64,000 nt of DNA from Mucilaginibacter sp. (lineage in GTDB: Bacteria > Bacteroidota > Bacteroidia > Sphingobacteriales > Sphingobacteriaceae): contig JAQBOM010000028.1 in NCBI GenBank assembly GCA_028288025.1, forward strand, positions 28,917-92,916. The letters run 5' to 3'. Both the position numbers and the translations under genes were made by a program. The notes under the pieces are model-generated. The model saw only the letters and a program-made list of their open reading frames with translations. It had not been told where the DNA came from and searched no databases. Positions 26,480 to 34,996 of this stretch are shown one piece after another; position 1 is the stretch's first letter, and every line of letters begins with the position of its first letter.

Positions 26480-29341
26480 TTACTTTTTCTCCGGCATCAA
26501 TATAAATTTGATCAGGTTATTGCCACCCAGGTATTTATTGGCGGCATCCTTTGTGCTTTGCACCGTAACGTTGTTAAGGCTGTTTACATGGTTTAAAATA
26601 TCATCCGGATTATCCTGGTTTTGCGAGGCAGCGCCTAAATAGCCGGCCCAAAAAAAGTTCTCTTTTAACTGTACCTGTGTCGAGCGCGCTTCCTGTGCTT
26701 TAAACTTCTCAATATCGGTTGCGATAGCGCCATTTTGTTTGATTGTGTTGATCTCCTCCAAAGCCGCTGCTACCAGTTTATCTACATTAGCAGGGGCACA
26801 TTGAAAAGAAATAGTAAAGCTATACCGGCCGCTCGGAATTTTTTTATAGCTGGCCCTTACACCCGGCGAATATGTGCCACTTTCCTTTTCACGCAAACGC
26901 TCGTCAAGCTTGATCTGCAAAATTTCCTCCAATGCGTCGATCTGGATATTGTTCGCTTCATTGTAGTCGTAATCGCCGCTGAACACCAGTTGCACACTGC
27001 TTTTGTCGCCGATACCTTTAGTTACCGTTTTGGTGATCCGCCCTGCCGGCGGCTGGATATGCAAGTTGTTATAGGTCTCTTTACCGTTTGTGGAAGGCAG
27101 GCTGCCAAGGTAAGCCTCGAGGTAAGGCTTTATCGTTTCCACCTTAAAACTGCCCACGATGGTGAAAATAAATCCATTTGCGTCGGCAAAACGGTCCTTA
27201 TAAAAAGAATAGGCTTTATCAAGGCTGGCTGCGTTTAATCTTGCCATATTAACGACCATTCCCCTGAGATTATGGTTGCTCATCGTAGCCGAAATGGTAT
27301 CCTGGAAAACGCTTCCGGGGTCGAGACTGCGGTTGGCCAGTAACGATTTGGTTTGGCTGAGATTTGATTGCCAGATATCCGCATCCTTGCGCGGGCGGGT
27401 AAAATATAAATATATCAGCTGCATAGCCGTTTCAAAATCTTTAGGCGTTGCGTTAGCCGAGATGCCTTCAGTTATATCACTGATATAAGGTGATACACTT
27501 ACATTTTTGCCGCTCATCATTTTGTCCAGTTGCACTTGTGTAAATTCGGAGATGCCGCTGCTGCCGACGATGCCACCCGCCATTGAAGCAGACGTATAAT
27601 CCTGGTCATTTGCCAGCGAGGTGCCGCCAAAGCGATAGCCATTTATCAGCACCTGGTCGTTTTTGAACTCAGTGGGTTTTAATATCACTTTTACACCATT
27701 GCTGAGCACAATGGTAGTGGTGGCAATGGCGCTGTCGGCCTGCTCGCTTATAACTTTACCCGGAGCAGGTAGCTTATCCAGCAACGGCTTATCAACCGTG
27801 TTATCAATATAGGGTTTTATATTTTTCCCGCCTGCGCTTATCCAATCCAATAAGGTTTTCTCGTTTGGCAGCTTGTCTTTTTCTTTATCAGGCGCTTCAA
27901 CGATCACCACCCGATTCTGGTCGCTGATAAATTTGCCGGCCATGGCATTAATTTCCGCAAGGGTTATCCTGCCGATGTTGTTCACATAAAAATTATATTC
28001 ATAGGATACACCGGGCATAGCCTCGCCGGTTAAAAAATTTCGTTGGTATTCATTTACAAAGTGTACCGATGGAGTTTTGTCCCGCTCCTTATAGGCGTTA
28101 TCTATTCCCAGCAGGGCAGTTTGTTTTGCCCTTTCAAGCTCTGTCAGCGTAAACCCAAACTGCCGTGCTCTCTCGGTTTCGGCTACAGCAGCCTTTACCG
28201 CTGTTTCAAGCCCACCCGGTTTAGCCACCGCGAACGTAGTAAAGGCATCCAGTTTACCTATAAATCCCCCGTAACTTGCCTGCCCGAACAGGAACGGCGG
28301 ATTGGCCTTTTGCAGCAATTCGCCCAGGCGGGCATTGAGCATCTGGTTGAATAGCTGGATACGGATGTTTTGCATATAGTCTGCCGTTGTTCTCGCTATT
28401 GTTCCGGGATGTTTTACGATAATTTCGGCAATGGTGTAAGGATATTCTTTGTCGGTTGCGATCTTTACCGCTGTGCCGGGGGTAGCCGGTACGGTATATT
28501 TTATGCGCGGTTTTTCGCCCGGAGGGTTTGTTAGTGACGAGAAGTTTTCACTGATCAGTTGTTCAACCCGTTTGGGGTCAAAATCACCGACGGCTATTAC
28601 GGCTTCCAGATCGGGACGGTACCAGTCGTGATAAAAGCTTTTAATGGTTTCGGATTTAAAGGTTTTCAGTATATCTTCCTTGCCGATAGGCAAACGCTGG
28701 GCATATCTTGAATTATTAAGCAACACCGGCAGGGTTTGCAAGCTTAAACGTTCCTGGGCATTTTTCCCGCGCAGGCGTGCTTCTTCCAGCACCACGCCGC
28801 GTTCTGCATCTATCTCCTTCGGGTCGAATGCCTGGTATCCCGCCCAGTTGGCCAGGATGTTGAAGCCTTTCTCGAATGTTTTTATGCTGTCAGTAGGTAT
28901 CGGGAGCTGGTAAACGGTTTCATCAAATGAAGTAAAGGCGTTCAGATCAGCGCCGAATTTGATGCCTGATTTTTGCAGGTAATCCACCAACTGGTTTTTA
29001 GGATAGTCGCGCGTGCCGTTAAACGCCATGTGTTCGGTAAAGTGCGCCAGCCCCTGCTGGTCGTCGGCCTCTAATACCGACCCGGCTTTGCTTACCAGGT
29101 ATAGTTCGGCCCTGTTTTTAGGCTCGGCGTTTTTACGGATATAATACGTGAGGCCATTGGGCAGCTTGCCGATGATCACATTCGGGTCGACCGGTAAAAT
29201 ATTGCCGCTTAATTGTTCAGCCGTGGCACCCGGTTTGATTTTGTGCGACGGGGCAGGCTTTCTTTTTACCTGAGCAAATGCGCCAACAGTTAAAAAAATA
29301 AACGCCAGCGCCGTTATGGCGATTTTTTTGTTTAAATACAT
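26480..29341 (-). CDS. Large secreted M16 (insulinase/pitrilysin) zinc protease
   Basis: A 953-residue two-half M16 protease. An N-terminal signal peptide (KKIAITALAFIFLTVGAFA) directs it to the periplasm or beyond. The inverted zinc motif HxxEH is in LAHFTEHMAFNGT, and the distal Glu ligand is probably in AERGVVLEEARLR. The second half, typical of the inactive M16C half, has no zinc motif and supplies the clamshell lid. Proteins of this type degrade peptides and are common in Bacteroidota. ATG start; not in an evident operon. The sigma factor gene lies 87 nt upstream on the same strand. Confidence 0.93.
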   Translation of the reverse strand: MYLNKKIAITALAFIFLTVGAFAQVKRKPAPSHKIKPGATAEQLSGNILPVDPNVIIGKLPNGLTYYIRKNAEPKNRAELYLVSKAGSVLEADDQQGLAHFTEHMAFNGTRDYPKNQLVDYLQKSGIKFGADLNAFTSFDETVYQLPIPTDSIKTFEKGFNILANWAGYQAFDPKEIDAERGVVLEEARLRGKNAQERLSLQTLPVLLNNSRYAQRLPIGKEDILKTFKSETIKSFYHDWYRPDLEAVIAVGDFDPKRVEQLISENFSSLTNPPGEKPRIKYTVPATPGTAVKIATDKEYPYTIAEIIVKHPGTIARTTADYMQNIRIQLFNQMLNARLGELLQKANPPFLFGQASYGGFIGKLDAFTTFAVAKPGGLETAVKAAVAETERARQFGFTLTELERAKQTALLGIDNAYKERDKTPSVHFVNEYQRNFLTGEAMPGVSYEYNFYVNNIGRITLAEINAMAGKFISDQNRVVIVEAPDKEKDKLPNEKTLLDWISAGGKNIKPYIDNTVDKPLLDKLPAPGKVISEQADSAIATTTIVLSNGVKVILKPTEFKNDQVLINGYRFGGTSLANDQDYTSASMAGGIVGSSGISEFTQVQLDKMMSGKNVSVSPYISDITEGISANATPKDFETAMQLIYLYFTRPRKDADIWQSNLSQTKSLLANRSLDPGSVFQDTISATMSNHNLRGMVVNMARLNAASLDKAYSFYKDRFADANGFIFTIVGSFKVETIKPYLEAYLGSLPSTNGKETYNNLHIQPPAGRITKTVTKGIGDKSSVQLVFSGDYDYNEANNIQIDALEEILQIKLDERLREKESGTYSPGVRASYKKIPSGRYSFTISFQCAPANVDKLVAAALEEINTIKQNGAIATDIEKFKAQEARSTQVQLKENFFWAGYLGAASQNQDNPDDILNHVNSLNNVTVQSTKDAANKYLGGNNLIKFILMPEKK

Positions 29342-29428
29342 TTTACTAGGGGATAATATTCTGCTAAGATGCTAAACGAATAGCTTAGTTACAAATTGTA
29401 TTTATCGCCTGAGTGCGGCGGTTTGCCT

Positions 29429-30667
29429 TTATTTTGTTTCCACTATTTTGGTTATGCTTTTCCGGATCGTTTCCTTATCGGCTTTCGATTTAGCTAGTTT
29501 TAACGCTGTTTTTAAATGGATCAATGCCTGTTGCTTATCAATATCCGTATACAAATGACCCAACAGGGAGTAATATAGATGATTCGAGGTAAGCTTCAAT
29601 TTCTCAGCTTCGATAATCGCCGTTTGCTTGTTTCGTGCCTTTGCTAAAGCAAACGTTCGGTTCAACGCGGCAATCGGCGAATACTCTATTGGGAGCAGCG
29701 TGTTATAGAGCTGTAAAATACTTTCCCATTTTTCCGTGGTATCGTCTTTTTTGGTATGCCAATATGCTATGGCCGCCTCAAGGTGATATTTTGATATTTT
29801 ATCGCCTGTGGCCGCTTTATTTAAATAGAATTCGCCTTGTATGATGAGGTTTTTATCCCACAACGTTGTGTCCTGGTCATCGTATAAAATAATTTCGCCG
29901 TTTTGGTTAAGCCGTGCATCAAACCGCGAGGCGTGGAAGCACATCAGCGAAAGCAAAGCATTTACCGGCGGTTTATTGGTGTGCGGATCATCAACCAGCA
30001 GGTAATTTAGCCGCATGGCTTCCAGGCAAAGGTCTTTTCGTAAGGTGGTGTTTTGCGATGAGGAATAATAACCCTCGTTGAAAAGCAGGTACAGGGTGGT
30101 TAACACGGTTTCCAGCCTTGCGTCAATTTCCGATACCCTGGGAAATTCGATCCTTACCTTTTCTTTCCGTAGCTTTTCCTTCGCCCTGAACAGGCGTTTA
30201 TTGATGGTTTCTTTATTGCTCAAAAACGCGCCGGCTATCTCTTCGATCCCGAACCCGCAAAGAATACGCAGGGATAAACCTATCTGTGCTTCTGCCGGTA
30301 TTGAGGGATGGCATATGGCAAACATCATTTGCAGCTGGCTGTCGGCAATGTTTTTATTTGAGAGGTCGATCTCTATCTCATGGGACCCGGTATTGGATCG
30401 CTGTATGCCGGGTTTAACCTTTTCGGAAAATATATTGTTTCGTTTTAAATGGTCCCTTGCCTTGTTTTTAGCTACAGTATAAAGCCATGCGGCGGGGTTT
30501 TCGGGCAAGCCTTTTATGCCCCAGGTTTCGGTTGCCAGCAAAAAGGTATCGCTGGCAATGTCTTCGGCAATCTCGATATGCTCAAAGCCAACCAATCTAC
30601 CTAAAACGGAGACGATTTTGCTGTATTCGGTCCTGAATAAATGGGGAATTATTTCCTGTTGTTCCAT
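29429..30667 (-). CDS. ECF42-like sigma factor with a C-terminal helical extension
   Basis: A 412-residue sigma-70-family factor. Region 2 spans roughly residues 10-80 (EDIASDTFLLATETW, NPAAWLYTVAKNKARDHLKR), and region 4 roughly 125-165 (CGFGIEEIAGAFLSNKETINKRLFRAKEKLR). A long helical, TPR-like extension follows, including the LLFNEGYYSS motif typical of the DUF6596 branch. These long sigma factors (ECF42 group) have no classical anti-sigma factor and are encoded next to DGPF/YCII proteins, as here: the YCII gene lies 57 nt upstream in the same direction. The extension is believed to control activity. Targets unknown. Confidence 0.9.
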   Translation of the reverse strand: MEQQEIIPHLFRTEYSKIVSVLGRLVGFEHIEIAEDIASDTFLLATETWGIKGLPENPAAWLYTVAKNKARDHLKRNNIFSEKVKPGIQRSNTGSHEIEIDLSNKNIADSQLQMMFAICHPSIPAEAQIGLSLRILCGFGIEEIAGAFLSNKETINKRLFRAKEKLRKEKVRIEFPRVSEIDARLETVLTTLYLLFNEGYYSSSQNTTLRKDLCLEAMRLNYLLVDDPHTNKPPVNALLSLMCFHASRFDARLNQNGEIILYDDQDTTLWDKNLIIQGEFYLNKAATGDKISKYHLEAAIAYWHTKKDDTTEKWESILQLYNTLLPIEYSPIAALNRTFALAKARNKQTAIIEAEKLKLTSNHLYYSLLGHLYTDIDKQQALIHLKTALKLAKSKADKETIRKSITKIVETK

Positions 30668-30724
30668 TTGATTAAAAAAGCCCCTGTAAAAGTACAGAGG
30701 CTTTCCGGCAAATCAGTATTGTCG

Positions 30725-31066
30725 TTACATCTGATCAATTGGGCGCACTTCAACACTTCCGCCAACGGCAAATATCGGGCATCCTTTCGCCAGTTCAACA
30801 GCCTCGTCCATTGAGTTAGCTTTAACCAGCGTGTAACCACCTAATGACTCTTTAATTTCGGTGTAAGGGCCATCGGTTACAACGTTGTTGGGCCGTAGCA
30901 CTTTGCCTTCTTCGCCAAGGCGGTTCCCGCGGTCGACGAGTTTGTTTTGCGCTGCAATACTGCCGATCCAATCCATCCATTGTTGGGTCATACTTTGCAT
31001 TTCTTCGGGCGACCCGGTCGGCATGGCCGTTGAAGCTCTCCTGAATAAGAATAAGAAGTCTTTCAT
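30725..31066 (-). CDS. YCII-related (DGPF-type) protein, partner of the sigma factor
   Basis: A 113-residue protein of the YCII/DGPF family, which has a dimeric alpha-beta barrel fold. It begins MKDFLFLFRRASTAMPTGSP. The signature region reads VVTDGPYTEIKESLGGYTLV, so the DGPF motif is DGPY here. YCII proteins are functionally obscure, but they are the standard neighbours of ECF42-type sigma factors and are proposed to be linked to their regulation or output. The sigma factor gene lies 57 nt downstream on the same strand, so the two are likely co-transcribed. ATG start. Confidence 0.9.
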   Translation of the reverse strand: MKDFLFLFRRASTAMPTGSPEEMQSMTQQWMDWIGSIAAQNKLVDRGNRLGEEGKVLRPNNVVTDGPYTEIKESLGGYTLVKANSMDEAVELAKGCPIFAVGGSVEVRPIDQM

Positions 31067-31161
31067 TTTTTTATCGTTTAGTTGTTTATGACCCGATGAC
31101 GATCGGCCTTCTGGAAATTGGACACGCCGCCTAAACTTTTTGCCTTTCAGCTTTCACCTCC

Positions 31162-32346
31162 TTATAGCACCCGACACAATAACCCCTTTAAATATTCTCC
31201 CTCCGGGAATGAGGCCCTTACCGGATGATCTTCGGGCTGGCAAAACTGGTGGATGAATTGCACTTGTTTGCCGGCATCCAGCGCGGCCCAGGCCAGCACC
31301 TGTTTAAACGTTTCCATATTCATGGCGCCCGAGCAGGAAAAAGTCGCCAGTAGCCCGCCTTTATTGAGCAGCAGCATAGCCAGGCGGTTCAAATCTTTAT
31401 ACGCACGTGATGCCCGATCGAGCGCGGAGCGCGATGGAGCGTATTTTGGGGGATCAAGGATGATGATGTCGAACAGTTCGCCATCGTCCTTGAATTGGCG
31501 CAGTTGTTTGTTGACGTCTGATTGTATAGCGGTAAGCCTGGCCGTATCAAAATTGTTTAGTTTGATATTTTCCTTAAGTGTTTCGATGGCCAGTGCCGAA
31601 CTGTCGACGCTTGTTACCGATGCAGCGCCATTTTTTAGTGAGGCCAGGGTAAAACCGCCGGTGTAGCAGAAGCAATCCAGCACTTTTTTACCTTTTGCAT
31701 GAGCCGCAAGCAGTTTACGGTTGTCGCGCTGGTCGCAGTAAAAACCTGATTTTTGCCCTTCGGCGATATTGATATTGTAAACAATCCCATTTTCACGAAC
31801 CTCAACGCGCTCGGGCGGGTGGCTGCCTGCCAGTACAACGTTTGTGGTCTTTAATCCTTCATGCTCGCGCGATGCGGCATCGCTTTTATCAAAAATGCTT
31901 TCAGGCTTTAGCCGCTGCTGCAGCTCGTCGATAATTACCGGCAATACGTTTTCGATACCTGAGGTAAGTACCTGCACGGCCAGGTGCCCTGCATATTTGT
32001 CGACAATAAGGCCCGGCAAATAATCCGACTCACTGAATATTAAACGACAGGTGTTTGTATCGTCGCTCAAAACCTCCCCGCGGCTTGCCACTGCTACTGC
32101 CACCTTGTTTCTAAGCCATTGCTCGTTAACCTCAATAGCTTCGTCCCACTCCAGCAGGCGCACAGCTACCCTCGACTTATCGTTATAAAAACCGTAGGCC
32201 ATAAATGCGCCTTTGGCATCTACCAGGCGCACGATGTCGCCGTTGGCGGGTTTGCCTTTGGCCCCATCAATAGCGCCCGAAAATACCCAGGGGTGGCGGT
32301 GCAAAACAGCTTTCTCTTTACCTTTTTTTAATACGACATCGATCAT
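31162..32346 (-). CDS. rlmI: Class I rRNA (cytosine-C5) methyltransferase, RlmI-like
   Basis: Predicted to methylate a cytosine in 23S rRNA. It has an N-terminal PUA-like RNA-binding region (MIDVVLKKGKEKAVLHRHPWVFSGAI), then a Rossmann methyltransferase. The SAM motif is VLDCFCYTGGFTLASL, motif IV is LDPPKYAPSRSALDRASRAYKDLN, and the catalytic Cys region is ATFSCSGAM. The frame opens at 32400, but the ATG at 32346 gives the correct family N-terminus and 394 residues, the normal length. The exact target base is inferred from family only. Confidence 0.88.
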   Translation of the reverse strand: MIDVVLKKGKEKAVLHRHPWVFSGAIDGAKGKPANGDIVRLVDAKGAFMAYGFYNDKSRVAVRLLEWDEAIEVNEQWLRNKVAVAVASRGEVLSDDTNTCRLIFSESDYLPGLIVDKYAGHLAVQVLTSGIENVLPVIIDELQQRLKPESIFDKSDAASREHEGLKTTNVVLAGSHPPERVEVRENGIVYNINIAEGQKSGFYCDQRDNRKLLAAHAKGKKVLDCFCYTGGFTLASLKNGAASVTSVDSSALAIETLKENIKLNNFDTARLTAIQSDVNKQLRQFKDDGELFDIIILDPPKYAPSRSALDRASRAYKDLNRLAMLLLNKGGLLATFSCSGAMNMETFKQVLAWAALDAGKQVQFIHQFCQPEDHPVRASFPEGEYLKGLLCRVL

Positions 32347-32408
32347 GGGGCAAAGGTAATAAACGCAACCTATAAACCCGTGAGCAAGCCCCGCACACAA
32401 AACCGCCC

Positions 32409-32590
32409 GTCATTGCGAGGAACGAAGCAATCTCTACGCCTGCTGATCACGGACCTTAAGCCCAGGTGGAACGGCATGCCGTGTACACTTTTCTTTTCGC
32501 ATGCGCAATCAGCAGGCGACCTTTTTCTCCCCACGTGCTTTTATCTGTCTGACTTGTATAGTTTAGAGATTGCTTCGTTCTCGCAATGAC
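32409..32590. repeat. Nested inverted-repeat element (MITE/REP-like), about 182 bp
   Basis: Outer arms 32409-32435 (GTCATTGCGAGGAACGAAG and onward) and 32565-32590 are inverse copies differing by one inserted G. An inner pair CGCCTGCTGAT (32437-32447) and ATCAGCAGGCG (32508-32518) is perfect. The centre contains ACGGCATGCCGT, a 12-bp palindrome (32471-32482). The outer word with gaggaacgaagcaatct is one I recall as a common intergenic repeat in many bacterial genomes. It carries no ORF, so it would need a transposase in trans if mobile. Confidence 0.75.
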
Positions 32591-32630
32591 CCTGGAGATA
32601 TTTTGCAATGACGCGTGGAGAGAGGAAACG

Positions 32631-33740
32631 TTAAAACGGCAGCATCAACTGGTCCGTACGCTTTTCGTCTTTTTGTTTCGGAGTTGGCTCGTTGAAATTG
32701 GAGAGGGAGATGCCCAGCAGGCGCACTTTTTTGTCGTCGGGTTCGGTGGCGGCAAGCAGGCGTTTGGCTGTGGCGCACACGGTTTCCAGGTCGTTGAAAC
32801 CGGCGGGGAACGATTGGTTGCGGGTGATCTGTTTAAAATCGCTGTATTTTATTTTAAGCGTGAGGGTGCGCCCTTTTAGCTGGTAGGTTTGCAAGCGGTT
32901 GCAAACCGTTTGGGCTATTTTGTCCAGTTCGGCTTCCATTTCTTCGGTGGTGGTCAAGTCATAAGGAAAAGTGTCTTCGGCGGCGAGGGATTTGGTTTCA
33001 CGGTGGGGCTGCACCTCGCGGTTATCGATGCCGCGAACGATCTGGTAATAAAAGCGGCCGGCTTTGCCGAAGTTTTTGGTCAGTTCATCCTCGGTAAGTT
33101 TTTTCAGGTCTTCGCCGGTGTGCAGGCCCATGTTCTTCATCTTTTGGGCGGTTACCTTGCCCACGCCAAAAAACTTTTCGACCGGCAGCTTTTCCATAAA
33201 CGCTTCGATAGCCGATGGGCCGATAAAGGTCAATCCGTCGGGTTTGTTAATATCTGAAGCGGTTTTGGCGACGAATTTATTTATCGACACCCCTGCCGAG
33301 GCGGTGAGCTGCAGTTCGTCCTTAATAGCCTGTTTTATTTGTTTGGCGATGTCGATGGCCGAGCCGATGTTGAGCTTGTCGGTGGTGACATCAAGGTAGG
33401 CTTCATCCAGCGAAAGTGGCTCGACCAAATCGGTATAGCGGCTGAATATTTCGCGTATCTTTTGCGAAACGTCTTTGTACGCCGCGAACCGTGGCCGTAC
33501 AAACAGCGCGTGCGGACAAAGCTGCAGCGCCTTTTTCGAGGGCATGGCCGAACGGATGCCAAACTTGCGCGCCTCATAACTGGCCGTAGCTACCACGCCG
33601 CCGCGCCCCTCGGGCAGCCCGCCGACCACCAGCGGTTTGCCCCGGTATTCGGGGTTGTCGCGCTGTTCAACCGATGCGTAAAACGCGTCCATATCAATAT
33701 GGATGATCTTACGGTGGGGGTGAGCGGGGGATTGGTCCAT
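32631..33740 (-). CDS. dinB: DNA polymerase IV (Y-family translesion polymerase)
   Basis: An error-prone polymerase for bypassing damaged bases. The catalytic motifs are clear: IHIDMDAFYASVEQRDNPE (first Asp), SYEARKFGIRSAMPS, and SLDEAYLDVT (Asp-Glu pair). A helix-hairpin-helix region around FFGVGKVTAQKMKNMG and a little-finger domain follow. The last residues, DQLMLPF, fit a beta-clamp-binding motif at the expected C-terminal position. 369 residues; ATG start. No LexA box could be fixed by eye. It is downstream of no obvious partner gene. Confidence 0.96.
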   Translation of the reverse strand: MDQSPAHPHRKIIHIDMDAFYASVEQRDNPEYRGKPLVVGGLPEGRGGVVATASYEARKFGIRSAMPSKKALQLCPHALFVRPRFAAYKDVSQKIREIFSRYTDLVEPLSLDEAYLDVTTDKLNIGSAIDIAKQIKQAIKDELQLTASAGVSINKFVAKTASDINKPDGLTFIGPSAIEAFMEKLPVEKFFGVGKVTAQKMKNMGLHTGEDLKKLTEDELTKNFGKAGRFYYQIVRGIDNREVQPHRETKSLAAEDTFPYDLTTTEEMEAELDKIAQTVCNRLQTYQLKGRTLTLKIKYSDFKQITRNQSFPAGFNDLETVCATAKRLLAATEPDDKKVRLLGISLSNFNEPTPKQKDEKRTDQLMLPF

Positions 33741-33795
33741 CTGCTGTTGTGGGTATACAAAGATATAAAGCCTGGCGGTTTTTGCTTGCCGAATT

Positions 33796-33862
33796 GCAGG
33801 TGTCGCACTGCGCCGGGTGCGACACCTGCGACAAAAAAGTGCGACAGGTGCGACACCTGTCG
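33796..33862. repeat. Two GC-rich perfect hairpins between the cyclophilin gene and dinB
   Basis: GCAGGTGTCGCAC (33796-33808) pairs perfectly with GTGCGACACCTGC (33817-33829). A second hairpin, CGACAGGTG (33842-33850) - cga - CACCTGTCG (33854-33862), follows at once. Both use the same word (gtgcgaca/tgtcgcac), repeated five times in 70 nt. Located just beyond the 3' end of the cyclophilin gene's neighbour dinB (5' side), it lies in the dinB upstream region on the minus strand. Confidence 0.75.
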
Positions 33863-33879
33863 GTCTGCGCCGATTAATT

Positions 33880-34530
33880 TTACAATATCACTGCCCGTTT
33901 AATATAATCAAGCTTCGGAAAATGCCGCTTTAAATACGCGTTCCCGCCTGCAAAAACCGAATCCTGGTGACCTGCGCGTATGCCGCCGCCCGAGCGTTCG
34001 CCATAGCCGGCATAAAGCGCATCGGCAACATCCATTCCCTGTATTATTTTTGCGAAGGGCGCAAATTGCTGCGCATCAAGGGTTGGGCTATTGTCGCGCA
34101 GATTTATAAAAACCTGCGTGGTGCGTCCGTTCGGGTCTTTAAACGCGAAAGCCACCGTTCCGCGGTCATTTGATGTTTTACGCGGATCGTCGGGAATGGT
34201 TTTTGTGCGCCAGAGTTGTGCAATCCCAGGTGTTGAGGCTATGCCGAACTGTGCCCATGTTTTATCGCGCACGCGAAAAAAGGCAGTGTTATAATAATAG
34301 CCGTATCGTACCAGGTTATAAAACCTGTCGACGCCGTTTGGCGCCCATTCGCGCCTTACTTCCAATATTATATTTCCCTTTGTGGTTTCGAGCAGTACTT
34401 TAAATACCAGGGGTGCCTGTTTGGTAAATTCCCGGTTGCCGGGGTGGAGGAGCATACTTTGCGGTTTACAGCCTGGTAAAATGGTGGTTATTAGTATGGT
34501 ATAGAAAAGCAAGTTTTTAAGCGAGGCCAT
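33880..34530 (-). CDS. Cyclophilin-type peptidyl-prolyl isomerase, lipoprotein
   Basis: A 216-residue envelope protein that should catalyse prolyl isomerisation during folding of exported proteins. The signal peptide ends in the lipobox TTILPGCKPQ, so it is anchored in a membrane through the Cys near residue 21. The cyclophilin domain shows ETTKGNIILEVRREWAP, FYNLVRYGYYYNTAFFRV, TQVFINLRDNSPTLD and FAKIIQGMDVADAL. Several active-site positions differ from E. coli PpiA, but the fold is complete. ATG start. Confidence 0.9.
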   Translation of the reverse strand: MASLKNLLFYTILITTILPGCKPQSMLLHPGNREFTKQAPLVFKVLLETTKGNIILEVRREWAPNGVDRFYNLVRYGYYYNTAFFRVRDKTWAQFGIASTPGIAQLWRTKTIPDDPRKTSNDRGTVAFAFKDPNGRTTQVFINLRDNSPTLDAQQFAPFAKIIQGMDVADALYAGYGERSGGGIRAGHQDSVFAGGNAYLKRHFPKLDYIKRAVIL

Positions 34531-34552
34531 ATTCGGGGTGTAAAGCTGTATT

Positions 34553-34618
34553 CTTTAAAAGTGCGAAATTTATTTAAATTATAACGACGCGGAGGCACTA
34601 TCCGTTTAACAAATGTAC
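34553..34618. repeat. Dispersed repeat, copy A
   Basis: This block contains gtgcgaaatttatttaaatt, then cgcggaggcactatccg and tttaacaaatgt. Related blocks occur at 35416-35463 (copy B) and 36481-36540 (copy C), in the same orientation. A shared consensus is aaaagtgnnaaatttatttaaattaccaac-gcgcggaggcantatncgtttaacaaatgt (written in parts). Copies A and B bracket the DUF433/DUF5615 pair. Confidence 0.7.
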
Positions 34619-34716
34619 TTCTGCCACAGCGGCGGCGCGGCGCGACGAATGGATCGGTGGTGGATAGTTTTCGAAACTTGAAGTTTTCAAAACGGCAAGT
34701 TTGATCACTTCCAAGG

Positions 34717-34747
34717 TTGACATATATCGTTTAATATCGTAATTTTA
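34717..34747 (+). promoter_or_regulatory. Promoter and direct-repeat operator candidate for the DUF433/DUF5615 pair
   Basis: TTG at 34717-34719, a 20-nt spacer, then TAATTTTA at 34740-34747, one base off the -7 consensus. Between them ATATCGT occurs twice (34724-34730 and 34734-34740), exactly 10 bp apart, so both copies face the same side of the helix. This is a natural site for an autoregulating antitoxin. The antitoxin ATG is at 34762. Confidence 0.55.
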
Positions 34748-34761
34748 TAAAAAACAATTTT

Positions 34762-34995
34762 ATGCTCACTATAGATAGAATTACATCCGATCCCCAAATA
34801 ATGAACGGCAAGGCCTGCATAAGGGGCATGCGCATTACGGTATCACTGGTACTTAATCTTATCGCTAACGGGATGAATAAAACAGAAATCCTAAAAGAGT
34901 ATCCTGTCCTGGAAGCTGAGGATATTAATCAGTGCCTGCAATACGCTGCCTACCTGGCGGAGGAAGAATTATATACAAATCAAAAAGTATCCTGA
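34762..34995 (+). CDS. DUF433 antitoxin-like DNA-binding protein
   Basis: A 77-residue protein starting MLTIDRITSDPQIMNGKACIRGMRI, the DUF433 signature, followed by a helix-turn-helix-like part (ILKEYPVLEAEDINQCLQYA). DUF433 proteins are predicted antitoxins or DNA-binding partners of DUF5615 PIN-like proteins, and that partner follows 1 nt after the stop codon. The product probably binds its own promoter, where a 10-bp-spaced direct repeat is present. ATG start. The pair is flanked by copies of a dispersed repeat, which suggests acquisition as a unit. Confidence 0.9.
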   Translation: MLTIDRITSDPQIMNGKACIRGMRITVSLVLNLIANGMNKTEILKEYPVLEAEDINQCLQYAAYLAEEELYTNQKVS

Positions 34996-34996
34996 T

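Noticed and set aside
32563..32778. Small minus-strand ORF overlapping the end of dinB
   Set aside because: It lies in another frame of dinB and the repeat element, with no domain or signal.
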